From Yoonia maritima (GTDB lineage: Bacteria > Pseudomonadota > Alphaproteobacteria > Rhodobacterales > Rhodobacteraceae), in the NCBI RefSeq assembly GCF_002933395.1, contig NZ_PKFN01000010.1:62001-126000 (forward strand): 64,000 nt of DNA. Reading direction: 5' to 3'. Position numbers and translations under genes: made by a program. Within the stretch, counting starts at the first letter, position 1. Every line of letters starts with the position of its first letter. This document shows positions 45,158-55,037 of the stretch, piece by piece. Under the pieces are notes generated by a model. It was not told where the DNA came from, did not search any database, and was given only the letters and a program-made list of their open reading frames with translations.

Positions 45158-47023
45158 ATGCCCGCTCAGAAGCCCAGCGTCATCAAGCTGACACTCACCA
45201 GCACGATGGCTGCGCTCTTTACCACCACTGCTATGGCAGACCCGCAGCCTGTTGGCGCAGAATTTATTGCCCCCCTTCCGGATGTTGCCTATCCGCTGCC
45301 CGTAGTTAAGAACTACATCCACCAGACAGGTCAAACCGCCGATGGCGCAGAGATCAACAAATATGACCGTACACATAACCCGATCATCGCGATCCTATCC
45401 GGGTTCGATGCCATTTGGACTGTCGGCTTGGATGATTGGCACTCCGGTGGTGCGACGGGTTCCGGCAACAAAGACTATTCTCAGGTACAGATCATCGACG
45501 CCGATACGTGGGCAGCCAACGTAGCCTACGTTGTTGACGTGACCGACAACCTTGGCACGCATGCTGCGCTTCGTGCCTATCTGGACGATCGCCGCCACAA
45601 AGGGGTTTCAGTGCTCGACGGCTTTGGCCCACTTGAGGCCGCCTATGTTGCGAATGCCCGCGCTGGATCTACAATTGACCTGAATACGGACACGAACATC
45701 GTCTTAGAAGGTAAGATCGACGACCACGGCCGAGGCCCCGGCCTGACCAGCGCGCCGCTAGGTACGTTCGTTGAATTCATGTCCGCCATGCGCGGACCAG
45801 AGGGAACGACATCACCGTCCAAATATTTCTATTCCTCACCCCGCCCATGGCGGATGAATGATGCGGGGGAAGTGGTTGAGATCGGCACCGATATGGTGCG
45901 CAGTCAGGAAATCAACGCCTATGACACCAATGTCAACGTCATCCCTGCCCTGCTGAACGCCCGTGAAATTCGTGGCCGTCATAAAGATGCCGGTTACCCA
46001 TCAGGTCATACAAATGCGGGCTACATTTCGGCGATCACATATGCCTATGCTGCGCCCCAGCGGTATTCAGAAATGCTCACCCGCGCGTCAGAGCTGGGCG
46101 AAAGCCGGATTACAGCTGGGATGCATTCGCCACTGGATGTCATCGGTGGGCGTATCATGTCGACCGCTGTCATGGCCGCATATCTAAACGATCCCCGTTA
46201 TGCGAACCTAAAGGTCGCAGCTTATGACAACATGCAATCCGTCATGGGCGAACAGCTGCAAGACGGTGAGAGCCTAATGGATCTCGCGCAGTCTGGCCTG
46301 AACGATGCATGGCCAGATGATGAGACAAACAAAGCACTATACCAGTTCCGCATGACCTATGGTCTGCCGCAGGACACAAGCCAAGCTGGCCAAGACATGA
46401 TTGTACCACAGGGTGCAGAAGCATTGCTTGAAACGCGCTTACCTTATCTTAGCGATGAACAGCGCCGTGCGGTACTTTATACAACAGGCATCGACAGCGG
46501 TTGGGCCGTGTTGGATGCGTCAAACGGTTGGGGGCGTTTGAACTTGGTTGCCGCCGCCGATGGCTATGGCAAATTCTTAGGTGATGTAACCGTTGATATG
46601 GATATTGCCAAAGGGACCTTTAATGCAGCCGACGATTGGGGGAACGACATCTCTGGTCCCGGAATGCTGACTAAACGTGGTAGCGGTGAACTTAGACTGT
46701 CCGGTGAAAACAGCTTTATGGGTGGGATCACACTGGAAAACGGAACACTCACGGCAGCATCAGCAACAGCTTTTGGCACTGGTGATGTTCTGGTGACAGG
46801 TGGCATGATCAACATCTCAGTGCCTGACTTTGCTCATGCTGGCGAAATCAACGTTAAAGCAGGGAACCTTTACTACAGCTTTGATGAAGCACCCGAAGCC
46901 GGCGCACAAATCACAATCCTAAAGGCTGACACCTTGAACGGTGAATTCGATGAAATTATCATTGAAGGCGCAAATGGCTTCATCGAAATGGTCGATAATG
47001 CAATTATTTTCACTGCAAGCTAA
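45158..47023 (+). CDS. Exported PAP2-family phosphatase with C-terminal autotransporter-type repeat
   Basis: A 621-residue exported protein. An N-terminal signal (about 1-32, ending AMA) precedes a PAP2 phosphatase domain whose three motifs are complete: KYFYSSPRP (K-x6-RP, near 225), PSGH (near 281) and SRITAGMHSPLD (SR-x5-H-x3-D, near 316). These give the nucleophilic histidine and phosphate-binding residues. Residues about 500-560 (GPGMLTKRGSGELRLSGENS, then GGITLENGTL) match the passenger-associated repeat of autotransporters, but there is no beta-barrel. It may be surface-displayed or outer-membrane associated (inference). AAAGGA precedes the chosen ATG. It interrupts the S10 operon on the opposite strand. 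Confidence 0.9.
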   Translation: MPAQKPSVIKLTLTSTMAALFTTTAMADPQPVGAEFIAPLPDVAYPLPVVKNYIHQTGQTADGAEINKYDRTHNPIIAILSGFDAIWTVGLDDWHSGGATGSGNKDYSQVQIIDADTWAANVAYVVDVTDNLGTHAALRAYLDDRRHKGVSVLDGFGPLEAAYVANARAGSTIDLNTDTNIVLEGKIDDHGRGPGLTSAPLGTFVEFMSAMRGPEGTTSPSKYFYSSPRPWRMNDAGEVVEIGTDMVRSQEINAYDTNVNVIPALLNAREIRGRHKDAGYPSGHTNAGYISAITYAYAAPQRYSEMLTRASELGESRITAGMHSPLDVIGGRIMSTAVMAAYLNDPRYANLKVAAYDNMQSVMGEQLQDGESLMDLAQSGLNDAWPDDETNKALYQFRMTYGLPQDTSQAGQDMIVPQGAEALLETRLPYLSDEQRRAVLYTTGIDSGWAVLDASNGWGRLNLVAAADGYGKFLGDVTVDMDIAKGTFNAADDWGNDISGPGMLTKRGSGELRLSGENSFMGGITLENGTLTAASATAFGTGDVLVTGGMINISVPDFAHAGEINVKAGNLYYSFDEAPEAGAQITILKADTLNGEFDEIIIEGANGFIEMVDNAIIFTAS

Positions 47024-47031
47024 AACACAAC

Positions 47032-47053
47032 AAGGGGCGGTTTTCCGCCCCTT
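47032..47053. other. Hairpin after the PAP2 gene
   Basis: AAGGGGCGG, loop TTTT, CCGCCCCTT, 9-bp perfect stem, 8 bp after the stop. No T-tract follows on the plus strand, so termination may be weak or Rho-assisted. Confidence 0.6.
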
Positions 47054-47121
47054 ACCCCCGTGGGTGCCGACCTAAGAGCTTTTAATCAGATATCTGGTTG
47101 CCTGACTGCTAACCACACGAA

Positions 47122-47151
47122 AAAGGCCCCCGGCAATCGCCGAGGGCCTTT
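47122..47151 (-). terminator. Terminator after rplW
   Basis: AAAGGCCC-C-CGGC, loop AATC, GCCG-A-GGGCCTTT, 12 pairs with one mismatch, followed on the minus strand by TTTTTCG. It ends the rpsJ-rplW segment 20 bp after the stop. Confidence 0.9.
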
Positions 47152-47171
47152 CCCAATTCTATCCGACGGGC

Positions 47172-47468
47172 TTACAGGCCAGTCGAGACGTCGATGGTGT
47201 TACCCTCTTCGAGAGTAACGTAAGCCTTCTTAACGTCCTTACGGGTGCCGAGCGAACCGCGGAAGCGCTTCACTTTACCCTTAGTGATTGTTGTGTTGAC
47301 CGCTTTAACCTTCACACCAAACAGAGCTTCAACAGCTTGCTTGATCTGTGGTTTGTTTGCTTCGATCGCAACTTCGAAAACAACAGCATTAGCTTCAGAA
47401 GCCATTGTTGCTTTTTCAGTGATGATCGGCTTGCGGATCACATCGTAGTGTTCTGCTTTCGCGCTCAT
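47172..47468 (-). CDS. rplW: 50S ribosomal protein L23
   Basis: A 98-residue L23 at the exit-tunnel rim where trigger factor and SRP dock. [20 protein letters not shown] and [20 protein letters not shown] are conserved. Start overlaps the rplD stop by 4 bp. It is the end of its segment. Confidence 0.98.
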   Translation of the reverse strand: MSAKAEHYDVIRKPIITEKATMASEANAVVFEVAIEANKPQIKQAVEALFGVKVKAVNTTITKGKVKRFRGSLGTRKDVKKAYVTLEEGNTIDVSTGL

Positions 47469-48085
47469 GCTAAACGAGCCTCCAGTGCTTCAACACCTGC
47501 TTTAGTCAGAACAAGAGTGTCAGACTTCAGGATGTCGTAAACGTTAGCACCCTGAGAAGGGAGAACGTTCAAGGTTGTGATGTTAGCAGCTGCCTTTTTG
47601 AAGTCAGCACTGACTTCGGCGCCATCGATGATCAACGCACGTTTCCAACCCAACGCACCAACCTGTTTGGCCAGCGCAGAAGTTTTGGTGTCTTTGACGT
47701 TGATGTCGTCGATGATGACCAGCTCGCCTGCTGCCACTTTCGCGGACAGAGCGTGCTTAAGACCCAGCTTGCGGAACTTTTTGGTCAACTCGTGGGCGTG
47801 GCTACGTGGGGTCGGACCCTTGTAGATACCACCCGAACGGAAGATCGGAGCACCACGGGAACCGTGACGTGCGCCACCAGTACCTTTTTGGCGATAGATC
47901 TTCTTAGTCGAGTAAGACACTTCGGAACGACCAAGTGTGTCGTGTGTACCCGCCATTGCCTTGTTGCGCTGCCAGCGAACAACACGGTGCAAGATATCCT
48001 TGCGTGGCTCAAGACCAAAGATCTCGTCGTTCAGTTCGACGGAACCAGCAGCCTTGCCGTCCAATTTGATTGCATCAGCCTTCAT
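47465..48085 (-). CDS. rplD: 50S ribosomal protein L4
   Basis: A 206-residue L4. [20 protein letters not shown] (tunnel loop), [20 protein letters not shown] and [14 protein letters not shown] are conserved. Start at 48085 ([18 protein letters not shown]) with GGGAGG upstream, overlapping rplC by 11 bp; a longer frame inside rplC is rejected. In E. coli L4 attenuates the S10 operon; rplB onward has been separated from that unit here. Confidence 0.97.
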   Translation of the reverse strand: MKADAIKLDGKAAGSVELNDEIFGLEPRKDILHRVVRWQRNKAMAGTHDTLGRSEVSYSTKKIYRQKGTGGARHGSRGAPIFRSGGIYKGPTPRSHAHELTKKFRKLGLKHALSAKVAAGELVIIDDINVKDTKTSALAKQVGALGWKRALIIDGAEVSADFKKAAANITTLNVLPSQGANVYDILKSDTLVLTKAGVEALEARLA

Positions 48086-48812
48086 TGTTTTCGCCTCCCT
48101 CAACTGGAGCTTCGGTTTGATCAGCCGCAGTCGCCGCAGTTCGCAAAGCAGCAGGGTACGCAACACCTTCAGGAGCAGCCTTTTTGACAGCGTCCTTCAG
48201 AGTAACCCAACCACCTTTAGAACCGGGAACAGCGCCTTTGACCATGATGATACCACGGTCGGCATCGGTCTTAACGACTTGCAGGTTCTGAGTGGTGACT
48301 TTCGCCGCCCCCATGTGACCAGCCATTTTCTTGCCTTTGAAAACCTTACCGGGATCCTGACACTGACCAGTTGAACCGTGTGAACGGTGAGAGATCGAAA
48401 CACCGTGTGTCGCGCGCAAACCACCAAAGTTGTGGCGTTTCATCGCACCAGCAAAACCTTTACCGATCGATGTACCAGATACGTCAACGTACTGGCCTTC
48501 GAGGTAGTGATCAGCAGACAGCTCAGCGCCGACTTCGATCAGGTTGTCTGCAGAAACGCGGAATTCCGCAACCTTACGCTTAGGCTCAACCTTTGCAGCG
48601 GCAAAGTGACCGCGCATCGCTTGGCTTGTGCGCTTCGCTTTTGCAGTACCTGCGCCCAACTGAACAGCTGTGTAGCCGTTAGTTTCAGCTGTACGCTGTG
48701 CGACAACTTGCAGGTTTTCGAGAGAAAGAACGGTCACAGGAATCTGCTTGCCGTCTTCCATGAAAAGCCGGGTCATGCCGACTTTCTTTGCGATAAGTCC
48801 TGTACGGAGCAT
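48075..48812 (-). CDS. rplC: 50S ribosomal protein L3
   Basis: A 245-residue L3. [40 protein letters not shown] and [20 protein letters not shown] (with the glutamine methylated in some bacteria) are diagnostic. The C terminus is extended and acidic ([13 protein letters not shown]). AAGGAGGG lies ahead of the ATG, 12 bp after rpsJ. Confidence 0.98.
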   Translation of the reverse strand: MLRTGLIAKKVGMTRLFMEDGKQIPVTVLSLENLQVVAQRTAETNGYTAVQLGAGTAKAKRTSQAMRGHFAAAKVEPKRKVAEFRVSADNLIEVGAELSADHYLEGQYVDVSGTSIGKGFAGAMKRHNFGGLRATHGVSISHRSHGSTGQCQDPGKVFKGKKMAGHMGAAKVTTQNLQVVKTDADRGIIMVKGAVPGSKGGWVTLKDAVKKAAPEGVAYPAALRTAATAADQTEAPVEGGENNEG

Positions 48813-48824
48813 CTAAGACCCTCC

Positions 48825-49136
48825 TTAAACAGAAATCTGGACGTCAACGCCAGCAGCCAGGTCGAGCTTCATCAGCGCGTCCACTGTCTGTGGTGTTGGG
48901 TCGATGATGTCGAGAAGACGCTTGTGCGTACGGATCTCGAACTGATCACGGGATTTTTTGTCAACGTGTGGACCACGTAGAACGGTGAATTTTTCGATCT
49001 TGTTTGGAAGTGGGATCGGACCACGCACAGATGCGCCAGTGCGCTTTGCTGTGCTAACGATTTCCTGCGTGCTTGCATCAAGCACCCGGAAATCAAACGC
49101 CTTCAGGCGGATACGGATGTTTTGGCTGTTCGCCAT
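48825..49136 (-). CDS. rpsJ: 30S ribosomal protein S10
   Basis: A 103-residue S10 (NusE), also part of transcription antitermination complexes. [40 protein letters not shown] and [20 protein letters not shown] are conserved. Start at 49136 (MANSQNIRI) has AGGGG 8 bp upstream; the ATG three codons earlier is too close to that site. Confidence 0.98.
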   Translation of the reverse strand: MANSQNIRIRLKAFDFRVLDASTQEIVSTAKRTGASVRGPIPLPNKIEKFTVLRGPHVDKKSRDQFEIRTHKRLLDIIDPTPQTVDALMKLDLAAGVDVQISV

Positions 49137-49213
49137 ATTCATCACCCCTAGATTAGGGCCTAGATCGGAGAGGAAGACCCGCGCTCATCGCACACCTTCA
49201 TCGCGTCTTTTCC

Positions 49214-49250
49214 CCAACAGAAAAAGGCGCGCAAAGCGCACCCCTGTTGG
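49214..49250 (-). other. rpsJ leader hairpin
   Basis: Outer arms CCAACAG/CTGTTGG enclose an inner GGTGCGC/GCGCGCC stem with a TTT loop (minus strand), starting a few bases after the predicted transcript start. A candidate for control by an S10-operon protein; no similarity to the E. coli L4 target was established. Confidence 0.55.
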
Positions 49251-49258
49251 ATTTGAGC

Positions 49259-49287
49259 CGTATAGGGGGAGTCGGATGATGTGTCTA
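49259..49287 (-). promoter_or_regulatory. Sigma70-type promoter for rpsJ-rplW
   Basis: Minus strand TAGACA (49287-49282), 17-bp spacer ending CCGACTCCCCC, TATACG (49264-49259). The last 11 spacer bases and the -10 are identical to the rpsL promoter. Confidence 0.78.
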
Positions 49288-49455
49288 GTCTATACGCAAT
49301 ATTTTCTACGTGATTTAGACGCTAAATCTGTATCAAGTTAAATATGCCCGCCTGCGATACTAACAAACTCGATTAGCCAGATCGCCACTTATGTACCAAC
49401 AACGTTCAGAAATATCTACTTGGTGCAATAAAACGTTAGCGTATATCACATAGCA

Positions 49456-49485
49456 AAAGGCCGCTCCATTTCTGGAGCGGCCTTT
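49456..49485. terminator. Terminator of the rpsL-tuf operon
   Basis: AAAGGCCGCTCCA, loop TTTC (GAAA in RNA), TGGAGCGGCCTTT: a 13-bp perfect stem with TTTT following on the minus strand. It lies about 100 bp beyond the tuf stop. Confidence 0.92.
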
Positions 49486-49554
49486 GTGTATTGAGTAACT
49501 CCTGAGTGGGTTCTCGGTGTTTGCAAGCAAACCCCTGCCACCCACGCGGTGCGT

Positions 49555-49574
49555 TTGCGGCCCTAGGGCCGCAA
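49555..49574. repeat. 20-bp palindrome just after the tuf stop
   Basis: TTGCGGCCCTAGGGCCGCAA, perfect, centred on CTAG, 12 bp after the tuf stop codon. As RNA it gives an 8-bp GC-rich stem with a CUAG loop. It resembles in layout, though not in sequence, the palindromes at the ends of adk and rpoB. Confidence 0.8.
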
Positions 49575-49586
49575 GCCGCTCCGGAA

Positions 49587-50762
<1,176 letters not shown>

Positions 50763-50794
50763 GATGGCCTCCTTGGATATTCAAATTATGTGAT

Positions 50795-50834
50795 GCCCCG
50801 GGACAGGCCCGGGGCGCCTAACCCGAAAGGGTTA
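50795..50834 (-). other. Two hairpins between fusA and tuf
   Basis: TAACCC-GAAA-GGGTTA (50819-50834) includes the fusA stop codon in its stem. It is followed by GCCCCGGG-ACAGG-CCCGGGGC (50795-50815). Neither has a T-tract, so they probably adjust stability or processing between the two elongation-factor messages. Confidence 0.65.
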
Positions 50835-52949
50835 AGCGTATTTCTTTTGGATCTCGTCCGACAGGTTCTGCGGTACGGGTTCGTAGTGATCGAACTGCAT
50901 TGTAAAGTTCGCACGGCCCGAAGACATCGAGCGCAATGTGTTGATGTAGCCAAACATGTTCGCAAGCGGAACGAAACAGTCAATCGCAATCGCGTTACCG
51001 CGTGTGTCTTGACCCTGAACCATGCCGCGACGTGATGTCAGATCGCCAATGATGCCACCAGTATATTCTTCGGGTGTAATCACTTCGACTTTCATGATCG
51101 GCTCGAGCAGTTTCGCACCAGCTTTACGCATACCTTCACGCATACACATACGTGCAGCGATTTCGAATGCGAGGATGCTGGAGTCAACATCGTGGAATTT
51201 ACCGTCAAGCAGCTCCACTTTGAAGTCGATCACAGGGAAGCCAGCGAGTGGGCCGCTATCCATGACGGACTTGATGCCTTTTTCAACACCGGGGATGTAT
51301 TCCTTAGGAACGGCACCACCAACGATCTTGGACTCGAACGAATAACCTTCACCAGGCTCTGTAGGCATGATGTTCAGTTTTACTTCACCGAACTGACCTG
51401 AACCACCAGACTGTTTCTTGTGCGTATAAGTGTGCTCAACAGCGTGACCAATGGTCTCGCGGTAAGCAACTTGCGGTGCACCGATGTTCGCCTCAACTTT
51501 GAATTCGCGCTTCATGCGGTCAACAAGGATATCGAGGTGAAGTTCGCCCATGCCCTTCATGATGGTCTGACCAGATTCGAGGTCAGTTTCCACACGGAAG
51601 GATGGATCTTCGGCAGACAAACGCTGTAGCGCAAGGCCCATCTTCTCTTGGTCGCCTTTTGTTTTAGGCTCAACGGCGATCTCGATCACGGGATCAGGGA
51701 ACGTCATTGTTTCAAGAACGACAGGCTCGTTGATCGAGCAAAGTGTATCACCTGTTGTCGTGTCCTTCAGCCCACCAAGCGCGATAATGTCACCAGAGAA
51801 TGCTTCGCTGATTTCATCACGGTCGTTGGAGTGCATGATCATCATGCGGCCAACGCGCTCTTTTTTGCCTTTGGTCGAGTTCAGGAAGTTGTCGCCCTTT
51901 TCCAATTTACCGGAATAGATCCGTGTAAATGTCAGGGAGCCCACGAATGGGTCATTCCAGATTTTAAACGCAAGTGCAGAGAACGCCATGTCATCGTCCG
52001 CACGGCGGGCAATGTCACGAACTTCGTCTTCGTCACCGGGTTTAAAGCCCATGTAGTCAACAACATCGAGCGGGCTTGGTAGGTAGTCGACAACAGCGTT
52101 CAACAGAGGCTGAACACCTTTGTTTTTGAATGCCGAACCACCAAGAACAGGCACGAATGACATGCTTAGCGTACCCTTGCGGATCAGCTTGCGCAGTGTT
52201 GGAACGTCAGGCTCGTTACCTTCAAGGTATTCCATCATTGCGTCGTCGTCTTGCTCAACGGCTGCTTCGATCAGTTTACCGCGCCATTCGTCAGCTTGGT
52301 CTTTCAGGCTGTCACGAATAGGTGCTTTGATCCATGACGCGCCAAGGTCTTCGCCCTGCCACAGCCATTCTTCCATAGTGACGAGGTCAACCAAGCCTTC
52401 AAGCTCAGTTTCTGCGCCAATTGGGAAAGCGATAGGAACAGCACGCGCACCAGTGCGGTCTTCAACCATGGCAACACAGTTAAAGAAGTCCGCGCCGATT
52501 TTGTCCATTTTGTTGACAAAAACCATACGTGGAACTTTGTAGCGATCAGCTTGGCGCCAAACAGTTTCTGTTTGCGGCTCAACACCAGCGTTAGCGTCAA
52601 GAACACAGACCGCACCATCAAGAACCGCCAAAGAACGCTCAACTTCGATTGTGAAGTCAACGTGGCCAGGGGTGTCGATGATGTTCAAACGGTGCTTTGG
52701 GCTATCAGCAGTTTCACCATCTTCTGTGCGTTCCCAGAATGTGGTTGTCGCAGCAGACGTGATAGTAATTCCGCGCTCTTGCTCCTGCTCCATGTGGTCC
52801 ATGGTTGCAGCGCCGTCGTGCACTTCGCCGATGTTGTGCTCTTTACCTGTGTAATACAGGATCCGTTCAGAACATGTGGTCTTACCGGCGTCGATATGCG
52901 CCATGATACCAAAGTTCCGGTACAGTTCGAGAGGATACTCGCGTGCCAT
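50832..52949 (-). CDS. fusA: Elongation factor G
   Basis: A 705-residue translocase GTPase. [19 protein letters not shown] (G1), [11 protein letters not shown] (switch), [17 protein letters not shown] (G3), NKMDKIG (G4), domain [13 protein letters not shown] and the C-terminal [16 protein letters not shown] are typical. AATAGGAAAC lies before the ATG, 15 bp after rpsG. Confidence 0.99.
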   Translation of the reverse strand: MAREYPLELYRNFGIMAHIDAGKTTCSERILYYTGKEHNIGEVHDGAATMDHMEQEQERGITITSAATTTFWERTEDGETADSPKHRLNIIDTPGHVDFTIEVERSLAVLDGAVCVLDANAGVEPQTETVWRQADRYKVPRMVFVNKMDKIGADFFNCVAMVEDRTGARAVPIAFPIGAETELEGLVDLVTMEEWLWQGEDLGASWIKAPIRDSLKDQADEWRGKLIEAAVEQDDDAMMEYLEGNEPDVPTLRKLIRKGTLSMSFVPVLGGSAFKNKGVQPLLNAVVDYLPSPLDVVDYMGFKPGDEDEVRDIARRADDDMAFSALAFKIWNDPFVGSLTFTRIYSGKLEKGDNFLNSTKGKKERVGRMMIMHSNDRDEISEAFSGDIIALGGLKDTTTGDTLCSINEPVVLETMTFPDPVIEIAVEPKTKGDQEKMGLALQRLSAEDPSFRVETDLESGQTIMKGMGELHLDILVDRMKREFKVEANIGAPQVAYRETIGHAVEHTYTHKKQSGGSGQFGEVKLNIMPTEPGEGYSFESKIVGGAVPKEYIPGVEKGIKSVMDSGPLAGFPVIDFKVELLDGKFHDVDSSILAFEIAARMCMREGMRKAGAKLLEPIMKVEVITPEEYTGGIIGDLTSRRGMVQGQDTRGNAIAIDCFVPLANMFGYINTLRSMSSGRANFTMQFDHYEPVPQNLSDEIQKKYA

Positions 52950-52964
52950 ATCAGATGTTTCCTA

Positions 52965-53435
52965 TTACCAGCGGTAGTGGCTGAACGCTTTGTTCGCGTC
53001 GGCCATTTTGTGGGTGTCTTCACGCTTTTTAACGGCTGTACCGCGGCCATTCACGGCATCGATCAGCTCGCCAGAAAGGCGTTCTTCCATTGTGTTCTCG
53101 TTGCGTGATTTCGCAGCTTTGATCAACCAACGGATGGCCAAAGCTTCACGGCGCTCAGGGCGCACTTCAACAGGAACCTGGTATGTTGCACCACCGACGC
53201 GGCGCGAACGCACTTCGACGGAAGGCTTAATGTTTTCAAGCGCCTCGTGGAATACTTCTACAGGGGCTTTTTTCAGCTTGTCTTCAACGCGATCGAATGC
53301 GTTGTAAACGATGCGTTCAGCAACAGATTTCTTACCATCGATCATGAGGTTGTTCATGAACTTGGTTAGAATGATATCGCCAAACTTTGCGTCTGGCAGA
53401 ACTTCGCGTTTTTCAGCGGCGTGACGACGTGACAT
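52965..53435 (-). CDS. rpsG: 30S ribosomal protein S7
   Basis: A 156-residue S7. [40 protein letters not shown] and the C-terminal [19 protein letters not shown] are conserved. AAGGAAG precedes the ATG, 12 bp after rpsL. Confidence 0.98.
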   Translation of the reverse strand: MSRRHAAEKREVLPDAKFGDIILTKFMNNLMIDGKKSVAERIVYNAFDRVEDKLKKAPVEVFHEALENIKPSVEVRSRRVGGATYQVPVEVRPERREALAIRWLIKAAKSRNENTMEERLSGELIDAVNGRGTAVKKREDTHKMADANKAFSHYRW

Positions 53436-53447
53436 CTAATCTCTTCC

Positions 53448-53819
53448 TTACTTAGGACGCTTCGCGCCGTACTTAGAACGACGTTGCTTACGGTCTTTAA
53501 CACCTTGGGTATCAAGTACACCGCGCAGGATGTGGTAACGAACACCTGGCAAATCTTTTACACGGCCGCCGCGGATCAGAACCACTGAGTGTTCCTGAAG
53601 GTTGTGGCTTTCACCGGGGATGTAAGAGATGACTTCGAAACCGTTTGTCAGGCGCACTTTGGCAACCTTACGCATCGCAGAGTTTGGTTTCTTTGGTGTC
53701 GTTGTATAAACGCGTGTGCAAACGCCGCGTTTTTGTGGGCAAGATTCCAAGTGCATTGACTTGGATCGTGTAACTTTTGGCTGGCGCGGCTTGCGGATCA
53801 GCTGCTGAATCGTTGGCAT
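53448..53819 (-). CDS. rpsL: 30S ribosomal protein S12
   Basis: A 123-residue S12. [20 protein letters not shown] and [20 protein letters not shown] show wild-type lysines at the streptomycin-sensitive position; [20 protein letters not shown] is also intact. Start at 53819 is the family start; an ATG at 53843 adds eight unconserved residues. First gene of the str-type operon. Confidence 0.98.
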   Translation of the reverse strand: MPTIQQLIRKPRQPKVTRSKSMHLESCPQKRGVCTRVYTTTPKKPNSAMRKVAKVRLTNGFEVISYIPGESHNLQEHSVVLIRGGRVKDLPGVRYHILRGVLDTQGVKDRKQRRSKYGAKRPK

Positions 53820-53879
53820 CGTTTGATGTTCCCATCTATTCACGTGTGTGCCCTCTTACGAGGACGGTTTCTAAAAATA

Positions 53880-53941
53880 CTTTTCGTCTTCGAAAAGCAC
53901 AAAAATTCCGCAGTCGAACCCTTACCGGAGGTTCGGTGCGG
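53880..53941 (-). other. rpsL leader hairpins
   Basis: Two structures in the 220-base leader. First, CCGC-agt-CGAACC around a 9-base loop, closed by GGTTCG-gt-GCGG (53908-53941). Second, CTTTTCG-TCTT-CGAAAAG (53880-53897), followed on the minus strand by TATTTTTAG, which makes it terminator-like. Together they could be an antiterminator/attenuator pair controlling the operon (inference). Confidence 0.5.
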
Positions 53942-54039
53942 TTGGGCTACAGAGGAACAAGACAATAGGCGTCCGGTTCTTGACCACTCAACTTTGATAT
54001 CGGAACAAAAGAGGGAATTCCCCTAGTCCGGATGAGCGG

Positions 54040-54068
54040 CGTATAGGGGGAGTCGGAATGCCTGTCAA
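54040..54068 (-). promoter_or_regulatory. Sigma70-type promoter for rpsL-rpsG-fusA-tuf
   Basis: Minus strand TTGACA (54068-54063, perfect consensus), 17-bp spacer ending TCCGACTCCCCC, TATACG (54045-54040). The strongest promoter match in the window. Confidence 0.85.
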
Positions 54069-54084
54069 CAGGCTGGGCAATGCG

Positions 54085-54984
54085 TTACCGCCCAGACGGC
54101 ACAGGGACCCGACGCACGCGGTAGCGGCTTTCGCGGTACAACGTAAATAGGCCCGTCGCCACGACAATAGTTGCACCGATGATGGTTAACATATTGGGCC
54201 ATTCCCCAAACACCAAAACCCCAAGGATCAACGCAACGACTAGACTTGTATAGCGGAACGGCGCGACAAAGCTGATTTCGCCCCAGCGCATCGCGGTGAC
54301 CGAAAATATATAGCCGCAGATCAAGAAACCTGTCGCACCTAACAATTGCAACGTTGCCTTGGTCGTAAAGGGAACGGTTTCAGTAAACAGTGACCCAACG
54401 CCACCAAGCATGGTAACGCCAACCGCTGCGATCAACGCGACAAAGATTGACGGGACATCACGTGACATTCGGCGCACAACGACATCGCGCAAAGTGATAC
54501 ACGCGACTGCGGCCAAAGCATACATACTGAATAGATTGAAATCCGCCCCACCCGGCTGAATGATTAACAGCACGCCGGCGAAACCGATGCTAATCGCAGC
54601 CATGCGACGCCAGCCAAGTGGTTCGTTTAAGAAAATCATCGCACTAAGACTAACGGTCAACGGAAGCGACTGCAAAATTGCGCTCACATTTGCGATGGGC
54701 ATGTTGAACAAGGCGGTCAGAAAGAAATAAGTGCCCCCTACTTCGCCTAAGCTGCGCAGCGTAATCAACCCCCACTCGCGGCGCGGTAGGTCAAAGCGCA
54801 GCTGCCCCATCATTCGGCACATAATCAACAGACAGATTATCGCCCCAACACCCCGCCAAAGCACAGCCTCAAACAGAGGGATTTCGTCCGAAAGCGCCTT
54901 CATAAAAGCGTCATTCACCGTGTAAGCGCACATGCCCCCCATCATAAGAAGCGCGCCGCGAATATTTTCTGAAATTGGAGCCAT
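54085..54984 (-). CDS. EamA/DMT superfamily transporter
   Basis: A 299-residue, ten-span exporter of the drug/metabolite superfamily with two EamA repeats (about 10-140 and 150-285). GGMCAYTVNDAFMKALSDEI and LFNMPIANVSAILQSLPLTV lie in the first; FVAPFRYTSLVVALILGVLV in the second. The ATG at 54984 is preferred to a TTG two codons earlier; ribosome site weak. It sits upstream of rpsL on the same strand, and the rpsL promoter overlaps the region just after its stop. Substrate unknown. Confidence 0.88.
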   Translation of the reverse strand: MAPISENIRGALLMMGGMCAYTVNDAFMKALSDEIPLFEAVLWRGVGAIICLLIMCRMMGQLRFDLPRREWGLITLRSLGEVGGTYFFLTALFNMPIANVSAILQSLPLTVSLSAMIFLNEPLGWRRMAAISIGFAGVLLIIQPGGADFNLFSMYALAAVACITLRDVVVRRMSRDVPSIFVALIAAVGVTMLGGVGSLFTETVPFTTKATLQLLGATGFLICGYIFSVTAMRWGEISFVAPFRYTSLVVALILGVLVFGEWPNMLTIIGATIVVATGLFTLYRESRYRVRRVPVPSGR

Positions 54985-55037
54985 TACCAATCAGTAGCAT
55001 GTGCAATTGATAGCGCAAGGCACCTTGGAAAACGACA

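Larger units (their letters stand above)
49137..49586. other. 450-bp region between rpsJ and tuf
   Basis: On the minus strand this holds, in order of transcription, the tuf 3' palindrome (49574-49555), the tuf terminator (49485-49456), about 170 bp with no recognisable feature, the rpsJ promoter (49287-49259) and its leader hairpin (49250-49214). I see no tRNA or small gene. Confidence 0.6.
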
